Source of the DNA: Gammaproteobacteria bacterium
GTDB lineage: Bacteria > Pseudomonadota > Gammaproteobacteria > 21-64-14
DNA: 64,000 nucleotides
Direction of reading: 5' to 3'
Assembly (NCBI GenBank): GCA_027013145.1
Contig: JALUXX010000003.1
Location: 46,525 to 110,524, forward strand
The number at the start of each line of letters is the position of its first letter. Position 1 is the stretch's first letter. This document shows positions 57,520-64,000 of this stretch, piece after piece. A program made the translations under genes and the position numbers. The notes under the pieces were generated by a model that was given only the letters and a program-made list of their open reading frames with translations, was not told the DNA's origin and did no database searches.

Positions 57520-58406
57520 ATCCTCCCACGCACCACACCCGGCGCTGTGCGATGGTGTTGCTCGCGGCGCTCTGGAGCGGTGCCGCCTGTTCTGCAGCGA
57601 CCGCTTCGGCCGGGGCGGGCGTGATCCGCTACACGGGGACGGGATTCGCGCCGATGGGAGCGGTCGTGCGGACGGGCACGCCGCTGCGCATCGTCAACGC
57701 GAGCGACCGTGTCCTGGACCTAGTGCGGGTATCGCCGCGCGGGCGCGTGCTCGGCACCTTGCGCGTGCCGGTGCACCGCGGGGCGGCGCTTCGCCCGACG
57801 CGACTCGGCGTTGAGGTGCTCTACGACGCCACCACTACCGCGTTCGGCGGCTTGCGTATCGGCGGGCTCGCCGTCGATCAACCCCGGGCGCAGCGTCGTT
57901 CACCCGAGTTTCCGATTCCCGCCTACGCTGTGATCGCGGTCACGGGAAAGAACGGCGGTGGGGTGCCGGTCAGCGGCACTGGCGCAATCGGCGTGTCCGC
58001 TTCCAGCATGACCTTCCGGCCGTGGATCCTGGTCGCTCAAACCGGCACGGCGATCGAGTTCGTTAATCATGACGGCATGCTCCACGCGGTCGCGCCCGCT
58101 CCTTATCCAGTGCTGCACGATGAACACGGGCGCATATTTGAGCGACGCGGTCGGTTCCAAAGGTTTTACCTCTATCCAGGGGGTGGCAAGGAATTCCTAA
58201 CGCTGTCGGCGCCCGGTCTCTATCACTGTTTCTGTCCGCTTCACGCAACGCCGGCTGCGCATACGTTCGTCCCGTGCGGTAGCTACGGCCGGCAGGGGTT
58301 GTGGGTGGTCGATCCGGGCCACCTGCGCGGGCGTTTGTGTCGGGGTTACGCGGGCTTCCCGTACGTGATGGACGGCTGGATTCTGGTCGTGCCACGGGCA
58401 TCCTGA
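57516..58406 (+). CDS. Exported cupredoxin-like protein of the cop operon
   Basis: 296-residue protein with an N-terminal signal or anchor (residues 10-32). A C-terminal half has a type 1 copper-like pattern: FVNHDGMLHAV (His ligand) and, about 60 residues later, YHCFCPLHATPAAH, where Cys-x-x-His matches the plastocyanin Cys/His pair. The axial ligand is not a clear Met. The N-terminal half is a separate beta domain. GTG at 57516 overlaps the copD stop. The pattern and position argue for copper binding in the periplasm. Confidence 0.7.
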   Translation: MNPPTHHTRRCAMVLLAALWSGAACSAATASAGAGVIRYTGTGFAPMGAVVRTGTPLRIVNASDRVLDLVRVSPRGRVLGTLRVPVHRGAALRPTRLGVEVLYDATTTAFGGLRIGGLAVDQPRAQRRSPEFPIPAYAVIAVTGKNGGGVPVSGTGAIGVSASSMTFRPWILVAQTGTAIEFVNHDGMLHAVAPAPYPVLHDEHGRIFERRGRFQRFYLYPGGGKEFLTLSAPGLYHCFCPLHATPAAHTFVPCGSYGRQGLWVVDPGHLRGRLCRGYAGFPYVMDGWILVVPRAS

Positions 58407-58574
58407 CCCGCGTGTGGGTCCCCGGCGGTGGAACGGCTGCGCCCGTCGAGGAGTGCGAGCCCGCCGCGGGACATCGAACGGCGGGCGAAGCGCCGGACGG
58501 ATGGTGTATCATCCCTCCGGGCGCGCGCCCGCTGTTGCGGGCGGCCGACCCCGTACCTTGCTCGTGTCGAACGC

Positions 58575-59528
58575 ATGAACGCCGTCGCCGAACTGCACGT
58601 CATCATCGGATCGGGCGCCCTCGGAATGGCCGTGGGACGGGAGCTGCTGGCCCGGCGCAAGCGCGTGCGTATGGTCAACCGCTCCGGGATCGCCGATGTC
58701 CCCACGCGGATCTACGTCTTCAAGGGCGACGCCGCCGATGCGGCCACGCTGCGCGAGGCCTGCGAGGAGGCCACGGTCGTGTATCACTGCGCGCGCCCCG
58801 ACCCCGCCGCCGGCCTGCGGCATCCGGAGCGGCTGATGCAGGGGGTGATCGAGGCGGCGGCGCGCGCCGGCGCCCGGGTCGTGTACGGGGAGTGTGCGAC
58901 CTTCTACGGCGGCGGTGCCGGTCCGCTGACCGAGGACGCCGCCGTGCCGCTGCCCGCCGCGTCCGGGTGCGCGCGTCCGGGCGCGCTGCTGCTCGAGGCG
59001 CATGCCGCCGGCCGTGTGCGCGCGGTGATCGGGCGCGCCTCGGACCTCTACGGCCCCTGGGGCGCCACCTCACTGCTCGGGCGTGAGGTCTTCCTGCGCG
59101 CCCTGGCCGGGCGCGCCGTTCGCCTGCCGGGTAATCCGGATCTGCCCCACACCTTCACGTACGCGGACGACTTCGCCCGCGCCCTCGTGACCTTGGGCGA
59201 ACACGAGGAGGCCGACGGCTGCGCCTGGCACGCGCCGTCCGCCGAACCGATGAGCCCCCGTCGCTTCGCCGAACTGGTATTCGAGGCGCTCGGTACGGCG
59301 CCGCGTATCTCGGCCATCGGACGCGGGCGGCTGGCGCTGCTCGGCGCCTTCGACCCGCAGGCTCGGGTCCTGCGCGCCGCGGCCTTGGGTTTCGAGCGCC
59401 CGTTCGTGCTCGACCACGGCCGTTTCCGGGCCGCGTTCGGGGTCGAGCCGACGCCGCATCGCGATGCCGTCCGCACCACCCTCGACTGGTTTCGGTCCGC
59501 CCCGGAGGCGGACCGGGCGCGGGCGTGA
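58575..59528 (+). CDS. NAD-dependent epimerase/dehydratase family protein
   Basis: 317-residue extended short-chain dehydrogenase. The nucleotide motif is GSGALGMAVGRELL near residue 12 (GxGxxG form). The usual catalytic Tyr-x-x-x-Lys is not clear: the ECATFYGGG region replaces it, so activity is uncertain. The C-terminal part (HTFTYADDFARALV) is typical of sugar-nucleotide epimerase-like proteins. ATG at 58575 is chosen because the open frame upstream is Arg-rich and unconserved. Its stop overlaps the thioesterase GTG (GTGA). Confidence 0.82.
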   Translation: MNAVAELHVIIGSGALGMAVGRELLARRKRVRMVNRSGIADVPTRIYVFKGDAADAATLREACEEATVVYHCARPDPAAGLRHPERLMQGVIEAAARAGARVVYGECATFYGGGAGPLTEDAAVPLPAASGCARPGALLLEAHAAGRVRAVIGRASDLYGPWGATSLLGREVFLRALAGRAVRLPGNPDLPHTFTYADDFARALVTLGEHEEADGCAWHAPSAEPMSPRRFAELVFEALGTAPRISAIGRGRLALLGAFDPQARVLRAAALGFERPFVLDHGRFRAAFGVEPTPHRDAVRTTLDWFRSAPEADRARA

Positions 59529-59635
59529 GCGCGCCGCCCGCATCGGAGCCGCTTGCGGGCTACCCGGTCGTCGTGCGCATCCCCGTGGCGTGGGGGGACA
59601 TGGATGCCCTGGGCCATGTCAACAACGTCGTCTAC
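59525..59635 (+). pseudogene. Acyl-CoA thioesterase (4HBT), N-terminal piece, interrupted by IS
   Basis: First 37 codons of a hot-dog-fold thioesterase, including the catalytic-region block WGDMDALGHVNNVVY. After 59635 the frame runs into IS DNA and would stop at 59794. Joining to 61453 restores GHVNNVVY-FRYFEIARIAYLERLG, the unbroken family sequence, with a 147-residue product. GTG start overlaps the epimerase stop. Confidence 0.9.
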
Positions 59636-59715
59636 CAGAACGCGCCGCAGTGCTCCGCCTGTAACGGCGAAGCGGTTCAGGGGGTGGTGAAGCGGCGCTA
59701 TCGCCCGCAGGGCGG

Positions 59716-60132
59716 TCATTCCGGCCTTTCCTGTTGCTCAATGTATTGCTTGAGCACGGACAGTGGCGCGCCGCCCACAGTCAGGATGCAGTAACTGCGG
59801 CTCCAGAATACCGGCTTGCTCCAGTAATACTTTTTCAGGTGCTCGCTGAATTCCTTGCGGAGCAGACGGCTGGTGACCGTCTTGAGATTGTTGACGAAAG
59901 AAGAGGGCAATACCTTGGGAGTGAGCGCCAAAAGCAGATGCACATGGTTCGCTTCGCCATTGAACTCCAGTATCTCGCACCCCCATTTTGCAGCCGTACT
60001 GCGGCAGATGGTCTCCAGGCGGTCCAGCATAGGTTCGGTCATGCACCGTCGGCGGTACTTCGTGACCAGAACCAAATGATAGTTCAGGCTGTAAACACAA
60101 TGATATAATGTGTTTAGCGTTTGCGGCGTCAT
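59716..60132 (-). CDS. tnpA: IS200-type Y1 transposase TnpA
   Basis: 138-residue HUH single-strand transposase. The HUH pair is NHVHLLLALTP near residue 63 and the catalytic tyrosine lies in SVLKQYIEQQ near 128. An N-terminal YHCVYSLNYHLVLVTKYRRR block is typical of the family. ATG at 60132 is chosen by family length. The gene is divergent from tnpB. Confidence 0.93.
   Translation of the reverse strand: MTPQTLNTLYHCVYSLNYHLVLVTKYRRRCMTEPMLDRLETICRSTAAKWGCEILEFNGEANHVHLLLALTPKVLPSSFVNNLKTVTSRLLRKEFSEHLKKYYWSKPVFWSRSYCILTVGGAPLSVLKQYIEQQERPE
60104..60109 (+). promoter_or_regulatory. Candidate -10 for tnpB within a TAAACACA/TGTGTTTA inverted repeat
   Basis: TATAAT at 60104-60109 lies between the arms TAAACACA (60092-60099) and TGTGTTTA (60109-60116), 46 bases before the tnpB ATG and inside the tnpA coding start. 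It could serve as promoter, operator, or both. No good -35 is seen. Confidence 0.35.
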
Positions 60133-60154
60133 GGTAACCGAGTATAATGAAGTC

Positions 60155-61432
60155 ATGCTGAACCGCAAAATCACATATCGCCTGTACCCCAACGTCGAGC
60201 AAGAAGCCCGGTTGCGGGAAACGCTGGGCTTGCATCAGCGCTTGTACAATGCCGCGCTGGAGGAGCGCATTCGCGTATACCGGGAAACGGGGAAGAACCT
60301 GTCTTTTGCCGGCCAATGCAAGGCGCTCACCCAATGGCGCAAGAACAGCGCCGGATTGCGTTCAGTAAACGCCCAATCCGAACAGGTGACGCTCAAACGT
60401 TTGGATCTTGCGTTCAAGCACTTCTTTCGTCGGGTGAAAAACGGAGAGAAACCCGGTTTCCCGCGCTTCAAGAGTTTGCACCGTTTCTCTGGATGGGGAT
60501 ACAAGACCCACGGCGACGGCTGGAAACTGCATCCTGGCGAGAACGGCAGGCACGGCAAGCTGTATGTGCAAGGCATCGGTCTTGTGCCCATTCGTGGCCG
60601 GGCGAGAACCGCAGGCATGCCTGTGACCTGCGAGATTCTGCACAAGGCGGGCAAGTGGTATGCGTCTGTTACGCTGGAAATCGAGACGATACGGCGTGCA
60701 TGCGGCACCGAGAGAGGCGCGTTCGATTGGGGTCTCACGGAATTTCTCACCATCGCCACCCCACAGGGTATCGAGACCGTATCCAATCCCCGCCATCTCA
60801 AGAATCAACTGGCCGAACTGAAGCGGCTAGGCCAATCGGTTTCCAGAAAGATCCGCATGGCGCAGAAACTCAGCGGCCGGGAGAAGGGAGTTGCGGTATC
60901 AGCTAATCTCCGCAAGGCGATTCAACATGTTGCCCGTCTGCACGCCAAAGTCGCCCGGCAACGCAAGGACTTTCTGCACCAGAGGAGCGCGGAACTGGTG
61001 AAGCGATTCGGGGCCATTGCCACGGAAGCGTTGGCCGTGAAAGACATGGTGCATAGCGGTGGAGCGCACAAGAAAGGATTGAATCGGGAGATTCATGCAG
61101 CCGCGCCGGCGGCTTTCCTCCAGATGATCAGGACCAAAGCGGAAGAGGCTGGGGCCTGGTACGAGGAAGCGCCGACACGGGAGATCAAGCCCACGCAACG
61201 CTGTCATGCGTGCTGGAAGTTGCCGGACGGGAAGAAAAAGCTCTCGGACCGGGAACACCACTGCCCGCACTGCGGCGCCACCTGCGGCCGCGACGAAAAT
61301 GCGGCGCTGGTGTTGTTGCGTTGGCTGGAAGAAAGATTGGCCGGTGTAACCGGCTCCGGGCGGGAACCGTCCGAGGTGTGGAGCGGCGGAGGTTTCGCCG
61401 CGCTGAAGCACGAAACTCACGCCATACCGTAA
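60155..61432 (+). CDS. tnpB: RNA-guided nuclease TnpB (IS605 OrfB)
   Basis: 425-residue RuvC-like nuclease, ancestor type of Cas12. The RuvC triad appears intact: Asp in GAFDWGLTEFLTIA near residue 191, Glu in IATEALAVKDM near 290, Asp in CGRDENAALVLL near 390. The zinc finger has CHACWKL and CPHCGAT. The N-terminus LNRKITYRLYPNVEQE is the family start, which fixes the ATG at 60155. The guide RNA is expected to overlap the 3' end. Confidence 0.94.
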   Translation: MLNRKITYRLYPNVEQEARLRETLGLHQRLYNAALEERIRVYRETGKNLSFAGQCKALTQWRKNSAGLRSVNAQSEQVTLKRLDLAFKHFFRRVKNGEKPGFPRFKSLHRFSGWGYKTHGDGWKLHPGENGRHGKLYVQGIGLVPIRGRARTAGMPVTCEILHKAGKWYASVTLEIETIRRACGTERGAFDWGLTEFLTIATPQGIETVSNPRHLKNQLAELKRLGQSVSRKIRMAQKLSGREKGVAVSANLRKAIQHVARLHAKVARQRKDFLHQRSAELVKRFGAIATEALAVKDMVHSGGAHKKGLNREIHAAAPAAFLQMIRTKAEEAGAWYEEAPTREIKPTQRCHACWKLPDGKKKLSDREHHCPHCGATCGRDENAALVLLRWLEERLAGVTGSGREPSEVWSGGGFAALKHETHAIP

Positions 61433-61452
61433 GGTTGGCGGGAGCAGTTCAT
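61330..61452 (+). ncRNA. Predicted omega RNA (TnpB guide scaffold) at the IS right end
   Basis: Known TnpB proteins use an RNA from the 3' end of tnpB through the right IS end, with the guide in flanking DNA. Here two hairpins fit a scaffold (GCCGGT-GTA-ACCGGC at 61340-61354; GCGGCG...CGCCGC at 61383-61401). The guide would start at 61453 (TTCCGTTACTTCGAG). Placement is inferred, not seen as a defined gene. Confidence 0.4.
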
Positions 61453-61785
61453 TTCCGTTACTTCGAGATCGCACGCATCGCCTACCTCGAGCGGCTGGGC
61501 GTGATCGAGACGCTCGGGGCCGCCGGGGTGGCGGCCATCCTCGCCTCCACGCACTGCCGTTTCCGTGCGCCGCTGACCTATCCCGACGAACTCGCGGTGG
61601 GTGCGCGGGTGACGGACATCGGGGCCGATCGCGTCACGATGGAATACGCCGTGGCGAGCGCGAAGCTCGCACGCATCGCCGCCGAGGGCGGGGCGGTGGT
61701 CGTCGCCTTCGACCGCCGCCGCGGGTGCAAGATCGAGCTGCCGCCGGAACTGCGCGCGCGGATCGAGGCGATCGAGCGGCCCTGA
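61453..61785 (+). pseudogene. Acyl-CoA thioesterase (4HBT), C-terminal piece
   Basis: Remaining 110 codons of the split thioesterase, FRYFEIARIAYLERLGV... to ...RIEAIERP, with no mutation visible that would break the spliced frame. This suggests the IS inserted recently. A frame that runs into it from upstream starts inside tnpB out of frame and is not a gene. Confidence 0.9.
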
Positions 61786-62163
61786 GGTCACGCGATTTCC
61801 AGGTCGCCTGCGCCCCGCCCTACGGTGCCCGCTCCGTGGCGTGATGAGGTGGGGTAGGGCCGGGCTTGCCCGGCCGACGGCGCGGGAAGAGGCCACGGAA
61901 TCCACGGAACGCACGGAATGAATCATCCTGTCCGTGCGTTCCGTGGATTCCGTGGCGCCTTTGTCTGTTTTCGAAGGTCCCCGCCGCGCCGAAGGGAAAC
62001 CGCAATCCGCGGCGTTGGCCGTGGGGTAGGGCCGGGCTTGCCCGGCCGAGGCCGTTGGCCGTCCCGATGTCGCACTTATCGGCACCGTCGGCGGGGCAAG
62101 CCCCGCCCTACCGATCGGTGCGGCGTTGCACGTCGCGCAGGGCCGGGCCCGCCCGGCCTCGCG
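61786..62163. repeat. REP-like palindrome cluster 3 and a long hairpin
   Basis: 378 bases without a gene. Two TT-loop hairpins (near 61857 and 62032) and one AA-loop hairpin (near 62091) of the dispersed REP-like type surround a separate 26-base perfect inverted repeat at 61892-61956. Confidence 0.85.
61892..61956. repeat. Perfect 26-base inverted repeat built of 9-base units
   Basis: Left arm 61892-61917 and right arm 61931-61956 are exact reverse complements, separated by 13 bases. Each arm is itself made of 9-base direct units CACGGAAxx (CACGGAATC, CACGGAACG, CACGGAATG). It is not followed by a T-run. Confidence 0.85.
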
Positions 62164-62598
62164 CTACTTCCCGCCGCTCTGTGCGCTCATGTGCTCCATC
62201 ATCTGATTCATCATCATCTCCATCATCTGCTGGCGGTCGGCCATCTTTTGCATCATCTCCTGCATTCGTTCCGGCGACATCGGGCGGCCGTTCGCCCCGC
62301 CCATCATCCCGCCCTTCCCGGAACCCATCATGCCGCCGCCCATCATCATGCCGCCCTTGCCGCCGCCCATCATGGACATGGCGCGGCGCATGTCGCGCAT
62401 GTGCTCCTGCATCAGTTTCCGGCGCTCCCGCGGGTTCTTCGTGGCGCGGATCCGGTCCATGAGTTTCTGCATCTGCTGCATCCGCTCCTGCATCTGCATC
62501 ATCGGCATCGCGGTGCCGCCATGTTCCGTGGCGGCGTAGGCGGTGGGAACGAGAATCGCCAGTGCGGCGGCCATCGTCAGCGACTTGATCCCGGTCAT
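62164..62598 (-). CDS. Exported Met-rich protein
   Basis: 144-residue protein with a signal peptide (MTGIKSLTMAAALAILVPTAYA) and a mature part dominated by Met, Gln, Gly and Lys, including MPMMQMQERMQQMQKLMD, a central Gly-Met stretch (about residues 77-100) and MQEMMQKMADRQQMMEMMM. It has no Cys and few aromatic residues. Clustered methionines in the periplasm often bind Cu(I) or Ag(I); that role is inferred. ATG at 62598 is set by the signal peptide. The gene is divergent from the EipA-like gene. Confidence 0.78.
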   Translation of the reverse strand: MTGIKSLTMAAALAILVPTAYAATEHGGTAMPMMQMQERMQQMQKLMDRIRATKNPRERRKLMQEHMRDMRRAMSMMGGGKGGMMMGGGMMGSGKGGMMGGANGRPMSPERMQEMMQKMADRQQMMEMMMNQMMEHMSAQSGGK

Positions 62599-62797
62599 GG
62601 TGTATCCTCCGCGGTTGGGCCCGTTGGGGCGTGGCCGGACCGACTGTGCAACCTGTATCCCGCGCACAGGTCAAGCCCGCCGTGCCGGCGGGAACCCGGG
62701 CCGGGTGCCCGCGGTCTGTCGGAGGATGGGGCTGCGCGGCTCATCGGCCGCATGTGCGCGACCCGGCCCCCTTCCTACTGCTGCGTGAGGTCGAACC

Positions 62798-63412
62798 ATG
62801 ACGACAAAGCACCGGCTGGTCCCTGCGCCCTTGATTCGGGCGCTGGCGCTTCTTGTCATTTTCTCGGCGTTCGGTGCCGGCGCGCAGGCCGCGACGACCG
62901 CCTCCGCGCCGGCGAAGGGGTCGAAATCGTCTACGTACAATCAGGACACGGTGATCCACGACGCGGTCGAGTTCTTCGGCAAGGGCAGTGCGGGAATCGC
63001 CAAGGTCATCGCCAAGGCCTTCAAGGACCAGGGGCGGCCGAACGCGATCATCAAGGGGGAGGAGGTCGGCGGTGCCCTGGTCGTCGGGCTGCGCTACGGC
63101 GACGGGACGCTGGAGATGAAGAACGGGGCCCACGAGAAGGTGTTTTGGACCGGCCCCTCCATCGGGTTCGACGCCGGGGCCAACGCCTCCAAGGTCTACG
63201 TGCTCGTCTACCACCTGCCCAGCCTGAACGCGATCTTCCAGCGTTTCCCGGCGGTCGACGGCAGCCTTTACTACGTCGCGGGCGCGAGCATCAACTATCA
63301 GCGCGCCGACGGTATCGTGCTTGCGCCGATCCGCCTCGGCGTCGGGCTGCGTGCCGGCGTGAACCTCGGCTACATGCACTACACGCGTAAGAAGACCTGG
63401 TTGCCGTTCTGA
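62798..63412 (+). CDS. EipA/DUF1134 family exported protein
   Basis: 204-residue protein with a signal peptide (about 1-31) and a DUF1134 domain, here containing VEFFGKGSAGIAKVIAKAF, GALVVGLRYGDGTLEMKNG and WTGPSIGFDAGANASKVYVLVY. DUF1134 proteins such as Brucella EipA are periplasmic and affect envelope integrity; ligand unknown. ATG at 62798 is set by the signal peptide. Confidence 0.87.
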   Translation: MTTKHRLVPAPLIRALALLVIFSAFGAGAQAATTASAPAKGSKSSTYNQDTVIHDAVEFFGKGSAGIAKVIAKAFKDQGRPNAIIKGEEVGGALVVGLRYGDGTLEMKNGAHEKVFWTGPSIGFDAGANASKVYVLVYHLPSLNAIFQRFPAVDGSLYYVAGASINYQRADGIVLAPIRLGVGLRAGVNLGYMHYTRKKTWLPF

Positions 63413-63461
63413 GCGGCGCCGCTCGATAGGGGTCGCGCTCGACAGCGGGTCGCGCCCGACA

Positions 63462-63534
63462 GGGGTCGGAGTCGTCACGCCTCCGGTGGCGCGGTGTCTT
63501 TCGAGTTCCTCCTCCGCGCGACGACTCCGACCCC
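63462..63534. repeat. 73-base inverted-repeat element, family R copy 1
   Basis: Ends GGGGTCGGAGTCG and CGACTCCGACCCC are perfect 13-base inverted repeats. Interior is close to copy 3 (TCACGCC...TTTCGAGTTCCTCCTCCGC). Confidence 0.85.
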
Positions 63535-63545
63535 GCCCCAGCCCC

Positions 63546-63618
63546 GGGGTCGGAGTCAACGCCCGGAGGGAGACGTCGCGGGGTTCCGCCGCGGATGAGG
63601 GGCGGTGACTCTGACCCC
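63546..63618. repeat. 73-base inverted-repeat element, family R copy 2
   Basis: Ends GGGGTCGGAGTC and GACTCTGACCCC (one mismatch). Same length as copies 1 and 3 but with a different interior. Confidence 0.75.
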
Positions 63619-63645
63619 GTAACCGCCAACGCAGCTTCCGTGCTC

Positions 63646-63718
63646 CGGGTCGGAGTCATCACGCCCACGGCGGCGCGGTGCCTTTCGAGTTCCTCCTCCG
63701 CGCGCCGACTCCGACCCC
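63646..63718. repeat. 73-base inverted-repeat element, family R copy 3
   Basis: Ends CGGGTCGGAGTC and GACTCCGACCCC; interior similar to copy 1 with scattered changes. Confidence 0.82.
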
Positions 63719-63772
63719 CGCGCCCACTGCGCCTCCCCCTCTGCATCCCCCTTGCGCTGGATCAATGTCCAC

Positions 63773-63815
63773 TGCGACAAGATGTCGCACAGTAAGAGGT
63801 GCGACAAGTTGTCGC
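63773..63815. repeat. Two adjacent palindromes (TGCGACA-AGA-TGTCGCA and GCGACAA-G-TTGTCGC)
   Basis: Perfect 7-3-7 palindrome at 63773-63789 and perfect 7-1-7 palindrome at 63801-63815, about 27 bases apart centre to centre. This is the layout of a paired operator or of transposon-end binding sites. Confidence 0.6.
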
Positions 63816-63892
63816 GCCCACAGTCGCCGGCCGGTTCGGACCCCGTCCCCCGGGGCGGCCCCGCGGCGATCCGGGCTCAACCTGTCACTGAC

Positions 63893-63934
63893 CGCCTTAA
63901 TGGAGCCACCCATGATCGGCTTAATGGGGCCACT
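63893..63934 (+). repeat. Direct repeat (C-G-x-C-TTAATGGxGCCAC), period 24, possible IS end
   Basis: Two units starting at 63893 and 63917 agree at most of 18 positions. Multiple short direct repeats near an end are typical of IS21-like termini, but the element itself, if present, lies beyond the window. Confidence 0.4.
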
Positions 63935-64000
63935 TTGGCGTGCCCATTAGGGGGCTCGAACGGGGGTTATGATTGACTGGTTTTGACCTTCTGCGCAACT

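Larger units (their letters stand above)
59636..61452. mobile_element. IS200/IS605-family insertion sequence, about 1817 bases
   Basis: Contains divergently oriented tnpA and tnpB, whose 5' parts touch at 60132-60155. Borders are inferred by splicing the interrupted thioesterase back in frame: left flank ends TCTAC, right flank begins TTCCGTTAC. No target duplication or terminal inverted repeat is seen, as expected for this family. Small hairpins lie near the right end (GCCGGT-GTA-ACCGGC at 61340-61354). Both genes look intact, so the element may be active. Confidence 0.88.
63413..64000. other. Gene-free right end with repeats and possible IS terminus
   Basis: 588 bases. From left: three 73-base inverted-repeat elements (family R), then two short palindromes with TGCGACA arms, then a direct repeat around TTAATGG(A/G)GCCAC at 63893 and 63917. 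No gene is supported. Confidence 0.7.

Noticed and set aside
59716..60132. RAYT transposase responsible for the GGGGWCRG repeats
   Set aside because: It is paired with tnpB inside a complete IS605-type element and is not flanked by GGGGWCRG repeats, so it is an ordinary IS200-type TnpA.
61210..61785. A 191-codon gene covering the IS right end and thioesterase
   Set aside because: Its first part is out-of-frame tnpB. Only 61453-61785 is thioesterase, and it continues the piece at 59525.
63462..63718. CRISPR array
   Set aside because: The regular units are inverted-repeat elements of 73 bases with similar interiors, not short direct repeats with unique spacers, and no cas genes are present.

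Overview
The window is dense, high-GC bacterial chromosome. Its gene set fits a gammaproteobacterium, probably a free-living or chemolithotrophic member near the Chromatiales/Acidiferrobacterales group. The evidence is the rpe-gph-trpE order, the SPOR-argS-priA order, the pepP-ubiH-ubiI run, a split PntAA/PntAB/PntB transhydrogenase, RegB/RegA redox regulators, MlaA, and a proteobacterial sucrose synthase/sucrose-phosphate synthase pair. No rRNA or tRNA gene and no CRISPR array was seen. Species cannot be named from this sequence.

Layout, left to right. 1-2203: end of glmU, then glmS. 2234-3391: secreted Trp/Tyr-rich DUF6600-type protein (minus). 3804-9734: GT4 glycosyltransferase, glycogen debranching enzyme and, convergent, glycogen phosphorylase. 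9940-12468: secreted DUF255 thioredoxin-like protein with a DsbD-type C-terminal domain. 12585-18033: fructokinase, bidomain sucrose-phosphate synthase/phosphatase and sucrose synthase, overlapping head to tail. 18122-19821: three small genes of uncertain role. 19961-23043 (minus): rpe-gph-trpE. 23241-25119: hydrolase, CopD-like membrane protein, OsmC protein. 25398-30288: moaB-moeA-moaC-moaD-moaE, a DUF3047 protein and ctaA. 30625-37425: CbiM-like permease, HDOD protein, SPOR protein, argS, priA. 37825-39949: Arg-rich repeat protein, ECF sigma factor, DUF3619-like anti-sigma candidate, small exported protein, DUF3106 protein. 39990-42780 (minus): pntAA-pntAB-pntB. 43178-45841: HNH nuclease, 5'-3' exonuclease, fructosamine-kinase-family protein. 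46241-52224: mlaA (minus), pepP, ubiH, ubiI-like, CPA1 antiporter. 52176-55200 (minus): SGNH hydrolase with PEP-CTERM-like tail, RegA, RegB. 55283-58406: predicted outer-membrane protein, copC, copD, cupredoxin-like protein. 58575-61785: epimerase, then a thioesterase gene split by an IS200/IS605 element. 62164-63412: Met-rich exported protein (minus) and an EipA/DUF1134 protein. 63413-64000: repeats.

How the genes connect. Glycogen breakdown and the sucrose genes together form a storage/osmolyte carbon module. The Moco genes run into heme A synthesis, and ubiquinone, transhydrogenase and RegBA genes point to a respiratory, redox-regulated life. The CopC/CopD/cupredoxin run and the Met-rich protein suggest handling of periplasmic copper.

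The main unexplained structure is the repeats. Three families of short inverted-repeat elements (GGGGTCGGTGAC..., GGGGACAGTATA..., GGGGTCGGAGTC...) share the 5' signature GGGGWCRG. Copies of two families bracket small gene sets: the GT4 and debranching-enzyme genes, and the MAPEG gene plus an 82-or-78-codon gene. GC-rich REP-like palindromes fill three further intergenic regions. The best candidate for a little-described protein system is the ECF-sigma locus at 37825-39949, whose exported products are built from 11- and 18-residue charged repeats.
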